Assembly (NCBI GenBank): GCA_035651455.1 | Contig: DASRFR010000047.1 | Coordinates: forward strand, 310,001-374,000 | Source of the DNA: DASRFR01 sp035651455 | GTDB lineage: Bacteria > Acidobacteriota > Terriglobia > Terriglobales > Acidobacteriaceae | DNA length: 64,000 bases | Direction of reading: 5' to 3' | Part shown: piece by piece, positions 42,388 through 52,023 of the stretch | Layout of the letters: each line of letters opens with the position of its first letter | How positions within the stretch are numbered: position 1 is the first letter of the stretch | The notes under the pieces: model-generated | Told to the model about the DNA's origin: nothing | What the model saw: the letters and a program-made list of their open reading frames with translations, nothing else | Databases searched by the model: none | Program-made: the position numbers and the translations under genes

Positions 42388-43400
42388 ACCAGCGGAATCG
42401 CTGAACGCACAAAAGCATTTCCGAACTTCGCAGCGCGTGCTCTACTCCTTAACTTCGGTTCCAACCCCGCGCAGCCTGCACGCATGCTGACCCGGGCTGC
42501 TATCAACTCCGCACTGAGGCCCTCTTGCTGCAAATGCTTTTCGACTCGCTTACGAACCCTGTTCAGAGCTGAACCCGGTTCCAGAAACACGAGCACCGAG
42601 GGCCCAGCCCCACTCAGAACAGTTCCAAGGATCCCAGGTGTCCCTGCAAGTTTTTTCATGGTCGTGAGCAGAGGGCACAGCGCGGCTCGATAGGGCTGGT
42701 GCAGGCGATCCTGTAGCGCGCCTGCCAACAACTCAGGTCGGCCCTGCACAAATGCAGAAAGCAGCAGCATCGAATTTTGAATATTGATGACGGCATTGCC
42801 CCGCGAATATTGCGCGGGGAGCACTCGACGGGCTTTCTCGGTCGGAAGGCCCTGTGGGGGCACGACGAGCAGCAGCGGCCAATCACCCTTCGGCTTGTGC
42901 GAAGCCCATTGCACCGCGCCGTCCTCGGCCACACGAGCGACCGCCAAGCCACCCAGCCAGCACGCGGCTGCATTATCGGGATGATGCTCCAGGCGCGAGG
43001 CTTCAGTGACGATACGGACAGTGTTCCAACTGAGCTTTCCGAAGTGCACCGCAAGTGCAATGCCGGCGAGACGAGCCGCCGCGGAGGAGCCGCACCCCTT
43101 GCCGACCGGAATTTCGTTTTCCAGTCGCAGGCTGAGAGGTAAGACGGGCTTGTGTTCTTGTTGAAGAATTGTACTGTATGTCGCGAGCAGCAAATGGTCT
43201 TGCTGCTTTCCGCAGATTTCGGGATCGCGACCCGCCGCCGAGAGGACGAAATGGCTATGTGGGCGCGCCGTAACCTTCAAGTAAAGGTTTAACGCTATGG
43301 CGGCGGCGTCGAAAGCCGGACCGAGATTCGCCGAGGAAGCAGGCAACACCACGCGGAAAGGCTTCGTTGCCCTGCCGGAAATCTTTCTTTCTTTGGCCAT
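42384..43400 (-). CDS. thrB: Homoserine kinase (GHMP family)
   Basis: A 338-residue GHMP kinase that phosphorylates homoserine on the way to threonine. LPASSANLGPAFDAAAIAL at the N-terminus is the ThrB opening; the ATP loop is PVGKGCGSSAAA at 98-108; a third GHMP motif (GTVLSGAGPSVLVF) lies near residue 275. It is a little longer than E. coli ThrB (310 residues), with an Arg-rich tail. ATG at 43400 lies seven bases after the threonine synthase stop, so the two genes form a threonine operon. It is the last gene of the minus-strand run that begins at the TonB receptor. Confidence 0.94.
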   Translation of the reverse strand: MAKERKISGRATKPFRVVLPASSANLGPAFDAAAIALNLYLKVTARPHSHFVLSAAGRDPEICGKQQDHLLLATYSTILQQEHKPVLPLSLRLENEIPVGKGCGSSAAARLAGIALAVHFGKLSWNTVRIVTEASRLEHHPDNAAACWLGGLAVARVAEDGAVQWASHKPKGDWPLLLVVPPQGLPTEKARRVLPAQYSRGNAVINIQNSMLLLSAFVQGRPELLAGALQDRLHQPYRAALCPLLTTMKKLAGTPGILGTVLSGAGPSVLVFLEPGSALNRVRKRVEKHLQQEGLSAELIAARVSMRAGCAGLEPKLRSRARAAKFGNAFVRSAIPLV

Positions 43401-43407
43401 GCAGTGA

Positions 43408-44769
43408 CTAGCTCTTCTCGGCTTGTTCCAAGATTCTCAGAACTGCGTCAGCGCTTGCGTCCACTACCACCGGAGCGCGTTGTAACCGCTGCATGCCGCG
43501 GTTCCATTGTTCGTTTTCAACTCCCGGAAACAAATCACCGCGGTGGAATTTCAGAGTGTACTCAGGGTCTTTCAAAACGTGCCCGGTCAGAATCAGGATG
43601 ACCGTCTCACCTTGCCTCACGAACCCTTGCTGACGCAATTTTTTTAAGCCCGCCAGCGTGACGGCAGAAGCAGGCTCGCAGCCGATGCCGTCAGCCCCAA
43701 TCTCGGCCTTGGCTGCCGCGATTTCTGTTTCGCTAACCTGCTCGACTGTCCCCCCGGTCGCTTCCAGCACTCGCAGCGCTTTCTTCCACGATGCCGGATT
43801 GCCGATGCGAATTGCGGTCGCCAAAGTGTCGGCCGAGACTGGCACGATCTTCTTTCCCATGTGCTCGCGAACGCTCCGATATAAAGGGTTCGCCTTTTCC
43901 GCTTGCATAATGGAAAGCTTGGGAAGCCGTGAAATCAGGCTTAATTCCCTCAATTCCAGAAAGGCCTTACCCAAGGCCGAGGAGTTCCCAAGATTACCGC
44001 CGGGGACGATCACATGATCCGGCAGCTCCCAATCTAATTGTTCGAGCAATTCGATAGCGGCGGTTTTTTGCCCTTCAATGCGATAGGGGTTGACAGAATT
44101 CAGCAGATACACCGGCATGCGTTTCACGACGTCGTTCAGCACGTGCATGCAGCCGTCGAAGTCAGTGCGTAGCTGGCAGGTCACGGCGCCGTAGTCGAGC
44201 GCTTGCGAAAGCTTGCCCCAGGAAATCATGCCTTCAGGAATGAGGACCAGGCTGCGCATGGCGCCACGCGCGGCATAAGCCGCCATGGATGCCGAAGTGT
44301 TGCCGGTCGACGCGCAGGCCACCCAGCGAAACCCGTTCTGCCGGGCAAAGGAGGATGCCACCGTCATGCCCGTGTCTTTGAATGAGCCGGTGGGATTCAT
44401 TCCCTGGTGCTTTGCCAGAAGATGTTCAACGCCAGAACTGCGGGCACAGCTTGGGAGTTCATAAACGGGTGTGTTGCCTTCGCGAAGGGTAATTGCCGTC
44501 TGCAAGTCCGCAAGTTGTGGAAGCAGTTCGCGGAAACGCCAGACACCGCTCTGGTCGGCTGCCAGGCTCGAAGAGCGCCGTTCCCGCCAAACAGGCCTGA
44601 GGCTATCGCTGCGATCGCGAAGAGAGGGGTACTCGATGTGGAGCAGGTCTCCGCATTGCGCACAACGGAAATCCGCGCCCGGAGCGTTCGCCACCGATCC
44701 ACATTCGATGCAGCGCATAACCATCCTTCCGGGCGGAGTCGCTGTGGCGGGTCCGGAATGCTGGTTCAT
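43408..44769 (-). CDS. thrC: Threonine synthase
   Basis: A 453-residue PLP enzyme converting phosphohomoserine to threonine. An N-terminal zinc ribbon (C20, C23, C36, C39 in RCIECG and RCAQCG) is typical of the bacterial and archaeal type that needs no SAM. PLP-binding K131 lies in GMNPTGSFKDTG, and ACASTGNTSAS binds the phosphate. The start is uncertain: ATG 44769 gives the longest form, but ATG 44718 has a better Shine-Dalgarno (GGAAGGA, five bases upstream) and begins directly at the zinc ribbon. It precedes thrB by seven bases and follows a cupin gene by 23. Confidence 0.94.
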   Translation of the reverse strand: MNQHSGPATATPPGRMVMRCIECGSVANAPGADFRCAQCGDLLHIEYPSLRDRSDSLRPVWRERRSSSLAADQSGVWRFRELLPQLADLQTAITLREGNTPVYELPSCARSSGVEHLLAKHQGMNPTGSFKDTGMTVASSFARQNGFRWVACASTGNTSASMAAYAARGAMRSLVLIPEGMISWGKLSQALDYGAVTCQLRTDFDGCMHVLNDVVKRMPVYLLNSVNPYRIEGQKTAAIELLEQLDWELPDHVIVPGGNLGNSSALGKAFLELRELSLISRLPKLSIMQAEKANPLYRSVREHMGKKIVPVSADTLATAIRIGNPASWKKALRVLEATGGTVEQVSETEIAAAKAEIGADGIGCEPASAVTLAGLKKLRQQGFVRQGETVILILTGHVLKDPEYTLKFHRGDLFPGVENEQWNRGMQRLQRAPVVVDASADAVLRILEQAEKS

Positions 44770-44792
44770 GTCTGCTCGGGTCTGTTGCAGGT

Positions 44793-45260
44793 TTACTTGC
44801 CTCGCAAGTAGCTGTCGTCTTTGTTCATCCAGTCGGCGCGCGGAGGGCTGAACACGTCGAGGTCCACCGTGTCTTCCAGAGCTTCAGCTTTATGCGGCAT
44901 GTTTGGCGGAATCGTAAGAACCTCCCCTGCGCCCACCACGATCTCCCTGCCGTCGATCCAGAACTTCAGCGCGCCATCGAGGATGTAAGTGACCTGCTCG
45001 TTGATGTGACTATGCTCAGGAACTATGCAGCCCTGCTTCATGAGAACACGCGCCACCATGATGTCGCGGCCTACGACAAAGTGGCGTTGCAGCAACGGGT
45101 TTAGTTGTTCAATTGGCACCGTGCTCCAGGGAATGTGCTGCAGAACGGCCTCTCCGCGCTTCTTGGGAGCGCCGTCCTGGCGGAAAGCCACGCCCGGGTT
45201 GTTTCGCCTCAATGTCGTTTTGTTCGGTGGCCCGGTTCGTTTCCTCTTGGCCTTCGCCAT
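44793..45260 (-). CDS. Cupin-domain protein
   Basis: A 155-residue protein. After a basic Lys/Arg-rich start, residues 50-140 form a single cupin barrel: motif 1 PEHSHINEQVTYILDG supplies His ligands and a Glu, and motif 2 IPPNMPHKAEAL supplies the last His. Such domains bind a metal and act as dioxygenases, isomerases or sensors. ATG at 45260 is preferred to TTG 45266, with AAAGG about nine bases upstream, overlapping the end of the amidohydrolase gene. It lies two bases after that gene's stop, so the two are coupled. The substrate is unknown. Confidence 0.85.
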   Translation of the reverse strand: MAKAKRKRTGPPNKTTLRRNNPGVAFRQDGAPKKRGEAVLQHIPWSTVPIEQLNPLLQRHFVVGRDIMVARVLMKQGCIVPEHSHINEQVTYILDGALKFWIDGREIVVGAGEVLTIPPNMPHKAEALEDTVDLDVFSPPRADWMNKDDSYLRGK

Positions 45261-45262
45261 GT

Positions 45263-46609
45263 TCAATGCACCTTTCCCGGGTAGAGCTTCACCGCGTTGT
45301 CGTGCAAGTAGCCATGCGCCAACTCGATGGCCTGCGCCTCCGTCAATTCTCTCATCGATACCATTTCCGCGAGTGCTGCCGCGAGCGCGGTACGGGCAGA
45401 CTCCACCCCGAGCCAGTAGCTCTCTTCAGCGCCCAACACCGCATTGTACGGAAAAGAATCGGTGCCGAATGTGACTTTGTCGGGAAATGTTTCCAGCCAT
45501 TGCTTCAGGCTGTGGCTGAACTCGGAAGGATACATCGCGATTTCCATGAGCGAGGAGTCCATGTAGACATTCTTCATCGCCGCAAGCCAGATTGCCTCAC
45601 GCTCCAGAGGATATCCGCCATGAATCATAACAAACGTGGTGTTCGCATAACGCGGATCGCGCAGAACACTCTCCAGGTTCATGATGTTGCTCTCGGAAAT
45701 GTTGAAGTAGTCCCCAATGCCGACCGCCGAGTGAATGTGCACCGGTAGATGGAGCCTGCCCCCTTCACTGACCAGGTAGCGGAAGATGTAATCCTGGAAG
45801 CTCAGGTATTCATCCCAGCTCGGTGTGCCACCGCTTCGATACTTGCTGTAGAGTGCGGCCGCTTGCTCGCGAGAAGGATCGTTGAACCGGGTCGGGCGAA
45901 AATAAGCGACTTCGAACTTCATCGCAATCCCGCCCTTCTTCTGATTGTCCTGAAGCGTCTGGGTGACAAATTTCAAATAGCCGTCGAGGTCGGCGGGAAG
46001 CTGACTGACTGCCTCCTGTTGCATCCAGCGATGCAGCATTTTTTCCTGCAGAGGAATATATACCTCCTGGTCAGGGTTCCGATGGGTGATCTTGGAGTTG
46101 TCGAACGGGTATAAGAAGGAATCAACGAAGAACACCCAGACGAATCGCTGGGGATCGAGATAGTCGGCCATCATGGCACGATTTGCCACCGACTGCTCGA
46201 TGTTGAGCTTGTTGAGAATCATGTTGAAGTAGGCGGGGCCGGGATATTGCTTTTTCAATTGCGCTTTCTTCTGCTCAAGCCATTTGGCGTGCTCCGGCGA
46301 CATGTCGCTGTAAGGATATCCGAATAGAGCTTTGGCTGCGGCAATGAACTCAGGATTGGTATCGCGCTCGCGCAAGGCCGCGCTTCCGGGAGGAGAAGCC
46401 ATGGCGTCCACATCGGGATCGTCGGAGAATCCTGGGTGCGCATGATGGTCGAAGATCGCGATCTTTTCAATTTGTGGCAGTAGGCGCTGATAGATCTGCT
46501 GCACGTCGTTGCCCGGCAACGGCTGCGCCTGCCCCAATCCGAAATTTGAACCGCTGCAAGCTATCGCTGCCAGCGCAACGATATGCCACAACCGACACTG
46601 GATCGCCAT
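45263..46609 (-). CDS. Exported amidohydrolase-superfamily enzyme
   Basis: A 448-residue TIM-barrel hydrolase. The signal peptide (WHIVALAAIACSGSNFGLG) suggests export, with a possible lipobox Cys. The metal motif HHAH at residues 55-58, HIHSAVG, the later HGGYPLE and GTDSFPYN match the amidohydrolase_2 family order, in which His residues and an Asp bind one or two metals. Members decarboxylate or hydrolyse ring or amide compounds. The neighbours (cupin, aminotransferase, AhpD-like protein) suggest catabolism of an imported compound. ATG at 46609 follows GGAG ten bases upstream. A 60-base gap precedes it. Confidence 0.87.
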   Translation of the reverse strand: MAIQCRLWHIVALAAIACSGSNFGLGQAQPLPGNDVQQIYQRLLPQIEKIAIFDHHAHPGFSDDPDVDAMASPPGSAALRERDTNPEFIAAAKALFGYPYSDMSPEHAKWLEQKKAQLKKQYPGPAYFNMILNKLNIEQSVANRAMMADYLDPQRFVWVFFVDSFLYPFDNSKITHRNPDQEVYIPLQEKMLHRWMQQEAVSQLPADLDGYLKFVTQTLQDNQKKGGIAMKFEVAYFRPTRFNDPSREQAAALYSKYRSGGTPSWDEYLSFQDYIFRYLVSEGGRLHLPVHIHSAVGIGDYFNISESNIMNLESVLRDPRYANTTFVMIHGGYPLEREAIWLAAMKNVYMDSSLMEIAMYPSEFSHSLKQWLETFPDKVTFGTDSFPYNAVLGAEESYWLGVESARTALAAALAEMVSMRELTEAQAIELAHGYLHDNAVKLYPGKVH

Positions 46610-46669
46610 GCGATTCGTTCTCCGATACCAGAAATTCAGCTCGCTGAAATTTCTTCCGCGACAACGTGA

Positions 46670-47857
46670 TTATCTGCCGGCGGGAACCGTTTGCCAGGCT
46701 GCGGAGGCTTTGTGAATCCGCTCCACAGCTTCCTTGAGGGTCGCGGTCGAGGATGCGAATGAAAATCTCACGAAGTCCTTGCCGGATGGGCCGAAGGCGG
46801 CGCCCGAGATGCCGGCCACCCCAGCATCTTCCAGCATGATGCGGCAGACTTCCTCGGCACTGATGCCGGTGTCCATAATATTCACCCAGGCATAAAATGC
46901 GCCCTCAGGCGAGGCGCAGCGGAATCCCGGCACGCGATTCAGGTCCGCAATAAACTGCTCACGCCTCTTCGTAAATTCCGAAAGCATGCGTGGCGTGTGA
47001 CCGCCGGAATCGCGCAGGGCTTCGACGGCGGCATATTGACTGAACTCGGCGACGCAGGTGTAGCTATTAATTGCGAGCATGACGAGCGCAGGCACAACAT
47101 GCGCTGGAGCAACCGTGTATCCCAGTCGCCAACCGGTCATTGCGAAGCTTTTGGAGAATCCGTCGATAATCAGCGCGCGATCCTGCATGCCCGGATACCG
47201 CAGCATGGAGAGATATTCCTGGCCGTAAATGATGCGCGCGTAAATTTCATCCGATAGCACGTAGAGATCGTGTTTTACAGCCAGTTCGGCAATCCGGCGC
47301 TGCACGGCGTCTGTGTAGACGGTCCCGGTGGGATTCCCTGGCGAATTGGTGATGATTGCCTTGGTGCGCGGGGTGATCTTGGCTGCGATCTCCTCGGGAT
47401 CGGGTTGGAGTTGGTTCTTTTCGTGAAGGCCGAACCCTACCGGAGTTGCGCCAAGGCCCAGCGCGATCGACGGATAGCCGGGAAATCCGGGCTCGGGATA
47501 CAGAACTTCGTCTCCCGGCTCGAGCAACGCCATCATGGCGAAAAACAAGGCTATTTTGCAGCCGGGCGCGATGACCACGTTCTCGGGCGAGATGCGAATG
47601 CTGCGCGTGCGCTGCAAGTATTCTGCTAGTTCCTGCTTGAGAGCAGGCACACCGGCCATAGGGCAGTAACGATCCTTCCCTTCCTGTAAAGCCCGATTGC
47701 CGGCTTCGATGACAGGCGCCGGGGAATGAAAATCCGGCTCTCCCAATTCAAGATGAATAATGGATCGCCCTTCACGCTCGAGTTCCTTGGCGCGCGCGTA
47801 CACCGAGAGCGCGCCCTCGCCGCTCATCACAGACATCCGGGATGCAAGAGGTCGCAT
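46670..47857 (-). CDS. Class I PLP-dependent aminotransferase (AspC-like)
   Basis: A 395-residue aminotransferase. PLP-binding K236 lies in IDGFSKSFAMTGWRLGY, which also holds the phosphate-binding Arg; N175 in NSPGNPTG, D203 and Y206 complete the cofactor site. R368-region (GKDFVRFSFA) holds the substrate carboxylate Arg. The family works on aspartate, aromatic or branched-chain amino acids; the exact donor is not clear. ATG at 47857 is directly adjacent to the stop of the AhpD-like gene (TGAATG), so translation is coupled. It is followed 60 bases later by the amidohydrolase gene. Confidence 0.93.
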   Translation of the reverse strand: MRPLASRMSVMSGEGALSVYARAKELEREGRSIIHLELGEPDFHSPAPVIEAGNRALQEGKDRYCPMAGVPALKQELAEYLQRTRSIRISPENVVIAPGCKIALFFAMMALLEPGDEVLYPEPGFPGYPSIALGLGATPVGFGLHEKNQLQPDPEEIAAKITPRTKAIITNSPGNPTGTVYTDAVQRRIAELAVKHDLYVLSDEIYARIIYGQEYLSMLRYPGMQDRALIIDGFSKSFAMTGWRLGYTVAPAHVVPALVMLAINSYTCVAEFSQYAAVEALRDSGGHTPRMLSEFTKRREQFIADLNRVPGFRCASPEGAFYAWVNIMDTGISAEEVCRIMLEDAGVAGISGAAFGPSGKDFVRFSFASSTATLKEAVERIHKASAAWQTVPAGR

Positions 47858-48418
47858 TCAGCCCTTCTCTTCTACAGAATTTTGCGGCGCCGGGGTGGTA
47901 GGGATCCGGAGGCCATCCACGAACCGCGGGAAGAATTCGAAGGCCGCAGCCGTCGCCGTCAACTCGATGATCTGCTGATCATTGTAGAAGCTCTTCATCG
48001 CGGCGTAAAACTGGTCATCTATGGCGTGGCCGGAGCGGTGCATCCTTTCGGCGCATCGAAAACCCATTTTTTGGGCTTCGGTAAAGGGACCAGATTCAAA
48101 ATCGGCCCTGGCCGCCTCGATTTGGTCAACGCTGGCTCCTTTCTGACGAGCCGAGATGGCGTGTGCGGTGACCGCGTATGTGGAATTCAGCAAAACCGAT
48201 AATCGTGTGGCGATGAGTTCCTTGTACCAGCCCGCTAAGGCGCCATCGCTGAGAAGACCTTTGAGGAACGCGGCAATGCCGACTGCCAGCGCGGGGGTGT
48301 GGGCCAAGGTGCGGAACATATTCGGAACGACGCCCCGCTGTTTCAGCAGGGCGTCATAGATAGCGGCGATTTCCGGACTGACTTCATGTCGTTCCAGCAG
48401 GCGAATGCGCTCAGCCAT
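47858..48418 (-). CDS. Carboxymuconolactone-decarboxylase / AhpD-like protein without the redox cysteines
   Basis: A 186-residue helical protein of the CMD/AhpD family: VPNMFRTLAHTPALAVGIAA and YKELIATRLSVLLNSTYAV are typical. In peroxidase-type members a CxxC follows the second helix (NCEYCxxxH); here the segment reads NSTYAVTAH, with no Cys, but the downstream His is kept. So it is unlikely to be an alkylhydroperoxidase. It may be a decarboxylase-like or structural protein. Its start directly abuts the stop of the TonB receptor gene (TAAATG), so the two are coupled. It should act in the cytoplasm. The C-terminal tail is polar. Confidence 0.85.
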   Translation of the reverse strand: MAERIRLLERHEVSPEIAAIYDALLKQRGVVPNMFRTLAHTPALAVGIAAFLKGLLSDGALAGWYKELIATRLSVLLNSTYAVTAHAISARQKGASVDQIEAARADFESGPFTEAQKMGFRCAERMHRSGHAIDDQFYAAMKSFYNDQQIIELTATAAAFEFFPRFVDGLRIPTTPAPQNSVEEKG

Positions 48419-51400
48419 TTAGAACGCGAACCTCGCCGAAAGCTGGATCAGACGAGGCGTGCCCTTGGTGCTGGTGATCGTACCGAAGCCCAGCCCATTG
48501 AAGATGTTGTTCGGGCTGGCAAATATGGGATGGTTCCAGATATTGAAGAAGTCGGCGGAAAACTTGAACGTCTTGCTCTCCGAAATGTGGAAATTCTTGC
48601 CGATAGATACATCCCAGTTCTGCTGGAACGGCCCGCGGAAGGTGTTGCGGCCCAGGTTCCCGAACCCGGTGGTCCCGTCGACTCCAACTACTGGCGCGCC
48701 GCTGAAAGCGTTAGGGTCGAACCATTGATTGAGGCGGTCGTGCACGCTTCCATGAGTTTCCGCGGATGCGATTGTGAATCCCGGGTTGAGGGTGGCCGTA
48801 CTGGTATTCGGGCTGCTCAAATTGAAGGCAGTTCCGCCCGCAGCGTCGATGATGGTAAACGGAGTTCCTGATTGGAACGTGGTAATGCCGCTCAGGCTCC
48901 AACGGCTCAGCAGCCCGCCTACCAGTCCACTTTTGTCGTGAAAGAATGGCAGATCCCAGTTGTAGCTGAGGACAAGGCGATGCGTGCGGTCGAAATCGCC
49001 CAGTCCGTATGAATCTCTCAGATTTGTCTGATCGTTAATCGCGGTGTTGAACGCCGTGTTTCCACTGGAGGTAGCGTCCAGCGCCTTCGAAAACGTGTAG
49101 GCGCCCTGGAAGTAGAGCGAGCGCGAGAAACGGTGTGAGACGGTGGTTTGCAAGGAATTGTAGTTTGACCATGCGTCGCTGGCGAACAGTTGGTAATTCT
49201 GGGTAGCAAGTCCCAGGGCCCTGCTCCTCGCATTCGCGTTGCTGAAGCTGTTCGTGGTGATCGTGTAAGTAGTTCCGTCCATGGCCTTAACGGTCACCGG
49301 GTGAATTCGCGCGTCGACCGGCTGGATAGCATCACGAGTCTCACGCAGGTGCGTTCCCTTGGTGCCGACGTACCCCACCTCCAGGATCCAGTTTCCAGGA
49401 AGTTGACGCTGGACACTCAAATTCCACTGCTGAGTACTGGGGGAAACAAAATGGCGTGGCACTTCAAGCCCGAAGAGGTTAATGCTGTTTCCGCCGAAGA
49501 TTCCGTTGGGATGCGCCGCATTCCCGAAGGCGTTTGGAAAACCATTGTCGAACGTAGCGCACTGGGAGGTGTCCGTGGTCGGAGCGCCCGTGGTGCAGTC
49601 AGCAAATCCCAAGAATTGCGAATACACGGGAATATAGGCGGGATCGATTACTCCGCCCTTCGGCAAGCGACCGACGCCGGACGCGAAGACGTCCGCCATG
49701 TCGCCAGGAGTTCCGAGGGGGGTAGTGATCGGGAGAATGGGGGCGGTAAACGAAAGCTGGTCAACCGTGCCGACATCCTCGCGCACGTAGAAGATCCCGT
49801 AGCCACCGCGGATCGAAGTGTCATGATGGCCGAACAGATCGTAGGCAAAGCCAATTCGGGGACCAAAATTGGAGGCGTATCTGTTGGCCATTGTGGTGTC
49901 GTTCAGAGTCCCCGTAAAACCTGGAACACCAAGTTTGCTGACGCACTTGGGATACACAAACGGGCTGATGCCCTTGTTCGCCAATGCCGATATAGTGTTG
50001 CCGATGTGGCAAAGATTATCTTTTGCCGCTCCAAATAATTCCCATCGCAGCCCGGCATTAATGGTCAGATTCGGTGTCGCCTTGTAGTCGTCCTGAAGGA
50101 AAAGAGCGTAGTCGTTGATCCTGTACTGGTGATTCGATACGCCACTTCCCCCGAAGGAGAATCCAGGCTGCCCCAGCAGGAAGTTTTGAAAATCGGAGCA
50201 CCCGCCGATGGGCACGCAGGGATCAGCAGGATTGCCCGGGTTGCCTCCCGTGGGGAAGAAGAACAGCTGTCCGTTAAAGGTTTGCGGAAAGTTCTTGTCG
50301 AGATTGACGCGATCGAATTCTCCGCCGAACCGAAGTTGATGCTTTCCAAGCGAATAACTTGCGGTATCGAGGAAGGTGAAATTGTTTTGTAACTGGCTCT
50401 GGTTCGCTCCGGGCGTCGGTCCGAGTTGGAAGGTGGAAAATGTGAATTTATAGATAGTGTCGTACAAATTGCTGTTGGGACGATTAATCCCGAGATCGTT
50501 GACCGTGACGATCGGCTGATTAATCGCATTGTTGTCGATGCGCACATAGCCGAAACGGATTTCGTTCACCAGCCGCGGGCTAAAAAGATGGGTCTCCGCG
50601 ATGCTCAGGAAACGATCGTGAACCGGCAAATCCAGCGGAAAGTTCAGATCAGTCTGGCTGATGGTGCCGCCCAGAGTCGCGGTAAGCCCACCCGCCCCGA
50701 AAGGCAGAACCGACTCGAAATTAGAGAAGAAGAATCGGGCTGAAATTTTGTCTGATCCGCCGCGGAAGTCGCGGTCATAATTCGCGGTGAACTGGTCATC
50801 CGTGTATCGGCCGGGCTTGCTCAGCGTGAATACGCCGGTAGTTGGGTCGGCCGTAGGGAACAGGAAGCCATGTGGATCATTGAATTGACTGCTCTTGAAG
50901 TTCAACAGCTTGAGTGCCACCGGGTCGATGGATGCGGCGGTCACGTTCGGATCGCCGGAAAAAAATGTATCCACCAGATTTTGGGCCGAACGGTCAGTCG
51001 GAAGCGACGGTAATGTCGTGCTGATAATCGCGCCGTTCGACAGTCCACTGCGCTGGCGCGTGCCCTGGTAATTGAAGAAGAAGAAACCCAGCTTGCCTTC
51101 GTTCCCGATAGGACCGCCCAGGCTGCCTCCGAAGATATTCTGTTTGATGTCCGGCCGCCGATTAGACAACCCGAGCTGCGCCTGGTTCCTCTTGAGGAAG
51201 TACTCGTTAGCATTCAGATCGGTGTTGCGGAAAAATTCAAAAAGGCTTCCGTGGAAGTTCCTGGTGCCTGACTTCAAGATGGCGTTGATGTTTCCCCCGC
51301 CATTCCGTCCCTGGGTTGCGTCATAAAGGCTGGTCTGGACTTTGAACTCCTGTACCACATCTGGACTGGGCAGCGGCGTGTTGGTCAGCTCCGCAACGTT

Positions 51401-52012
51401 GTAGTCAGTGGCGCTGATACCTTCGATCAGGTAGTTGTTATTGTCTTCACGCTGGCCGTTCACCTGGATGCGAACGTCGCCACGGCCCAGTGAGGCCGAA
51501 GCATTCAGATCGGAATTGGTTCCCGCCGAGAGCGTCAGCAACTGCTGAAAGTTCTGGGTCGAGAGCGGCAGGTTGCGAATGGTACGCGCTTCCACGCTCT
51601 CGCCCGTCGTCGCGGTCGTGGTGTCGACGCTTTGCACTTGCGCCTGCACTTCCACCTGCTCCAGGACCTTCATGGGCCGTACCCTTGCGGTCATCCGGGT
51701 AGTCTCGGTGACGCGCACAGCCACATCGGCAACCTTCGTCGCCTGGAATCCTGGCGTATTGATCTCGACCGTATATGTTCCCACCGGAAGCAAGGTCGCA
51801 TTAAACGCTCCATTGGCGTCGGTCTTAACGCTACGGGTGACGACGCCCGTGTCCTGGTTGATAATGCGCACTTCGGCGCCGGCCACGTACGCGCCACTCG
51901 GGTCCTGAACATTTCCCGAAATGGCACCGGTTGCGCCGCCCTGCGCTAAGGCCACAGCGGCCAGTGAAATCGCGACCGAGACTACCGCGACAACGTGCTT
52001 CAACCCCCGCAT
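48419..52012 (-). CDS. Oar-like TonB-dependent outer-membrane receptor with carboxypeptidase-regulatory-like domain
   Basis: A 1197-residue outer-membrane protein. Residues 1-23 are a signal peptide (VVAVVSVAISLAAVALA). Residues 25-108 form a beta-sandwich of the carboxypeptidase-regulatory type (GAISGNVQDPSGAYVAGAEV, NATLLPVGTYTVEINTPGF). A plug domain follows (about 110-250; NLPLSTQNFQQLL, IQVNGQREDNNNYLIEGIS), then a long barrel ending in aromatic ARFAF, as expected for Bam-dependent insertion. Such receptors are abundant in acidobacteria and import large molecules or help secrete proteases. It starts at 52012 after AGGAGG and heads a gene run through thrB. A perfect hairpin sits right in front of the ribosome site. 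Confidence 0.94.
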   Translation of the reverse strand: MRGLKHVVAVVSVAISLAAVALAQGGATGAISGNVQDPSGAYVAGAEVRIINQDTGVVTRSVKTDANGAFNATLLPVGTYTVEINTPGFQATKVADVAVRVTETTRMTARVRPMKVLEQVEVQAQVQSVDTTTATTGESVEARTIRNLPLSTQNFQQLLTLSAGTNSDLNASASLGRGDVRIQVNGQREDNNNYLIEGISATDYNVAELTNTPLPSPDVVQEFKVQTSLYDATQGRNGGGNINAILKSGTRNFHGSLFEFFRNTDLNANEYFLKRNQAQLGLSNRRPDIKQNIFGGSLGGPIGNEGKLGFFFFNYQGTRQRSGLSNGAIISTTLPSLPTDRSAQNLVDTFFSGDPNVTAASIDPVALKLLNFKSSQFNDPHGFLFPTADPTTGVFTLSKPGRYTDDQFTANYDRDFRGGSDKISARFFFSNFESVLPFGAGGLTATLGGTISQTDLNFPLDLPVHDRFLSIAETHLFSPRLVNEIRFGYVRIDNNAINQPIVTVNDLGINRPNSNLYDTIYKFTFSTFQLGPTPGANQSQLQNNFTFLDTASYSLGKHQLRFGGEFDRVNLDKNFPQTFNGQLFFFPTGGNPGNPADPCVPIGGCSDFQNFLLGQPGFSFGGSGVSNHQYRINDYALFLQDDYKATPNLTINAGLRWELFGAAKDNLCHIGNTISALANKGISPFVYPKCVSKLGVPGFTGTLNDTTMANRYASNFGPRIGFAYDLFGHHDTSIRGGYGIFYVREDVGTVDQLSFTAPILPITTPLGTPGDMADVFASGVGRLPKGGVIDPAYIPVYSQFLGFADCTTGAPTTDTSQCATFDNGFPNAFGNAAHPNGIFGGNSINLFGLEVPRHFVSPSTQQWNLSVQRQLPGNWILEVGYVGTKGTHLRETRDAIQPVDARIHPVTVKAMDGTTYTITTNSFSNANARSRALGLATQNYQLFASDAWSNYNSLQTTVSHRFSRSLYFQGAYTFSKALDATSSGNTAFNTAINDQTNLRDSYGLGDFDRTHRLVLSYNWDLPFFHDKSGLVGGLLSRWSLSGITTFQSGTPFTIIDAAGGTAFNLSSPNTSTATLNPGFTIASAETHGSVHDRLNQWFDPNAFSGAPVVGVDGTTGFGNLGRNTFRGPFQQNWDVSIGKNFHISESKTFKFSADFFNIWNHPIFASPNNIFNGLGFGTITSTKGTPRLIQLSARFAF

Positions 52013-52023
52013 ACACCCCTCCT

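Noticed and set aside
48419..52012. Plus-strand frames of up to 282 codons inside the TonB receptor gene
   Set aside because: They mirror the receptor on the opposite strand and lack natural composition.
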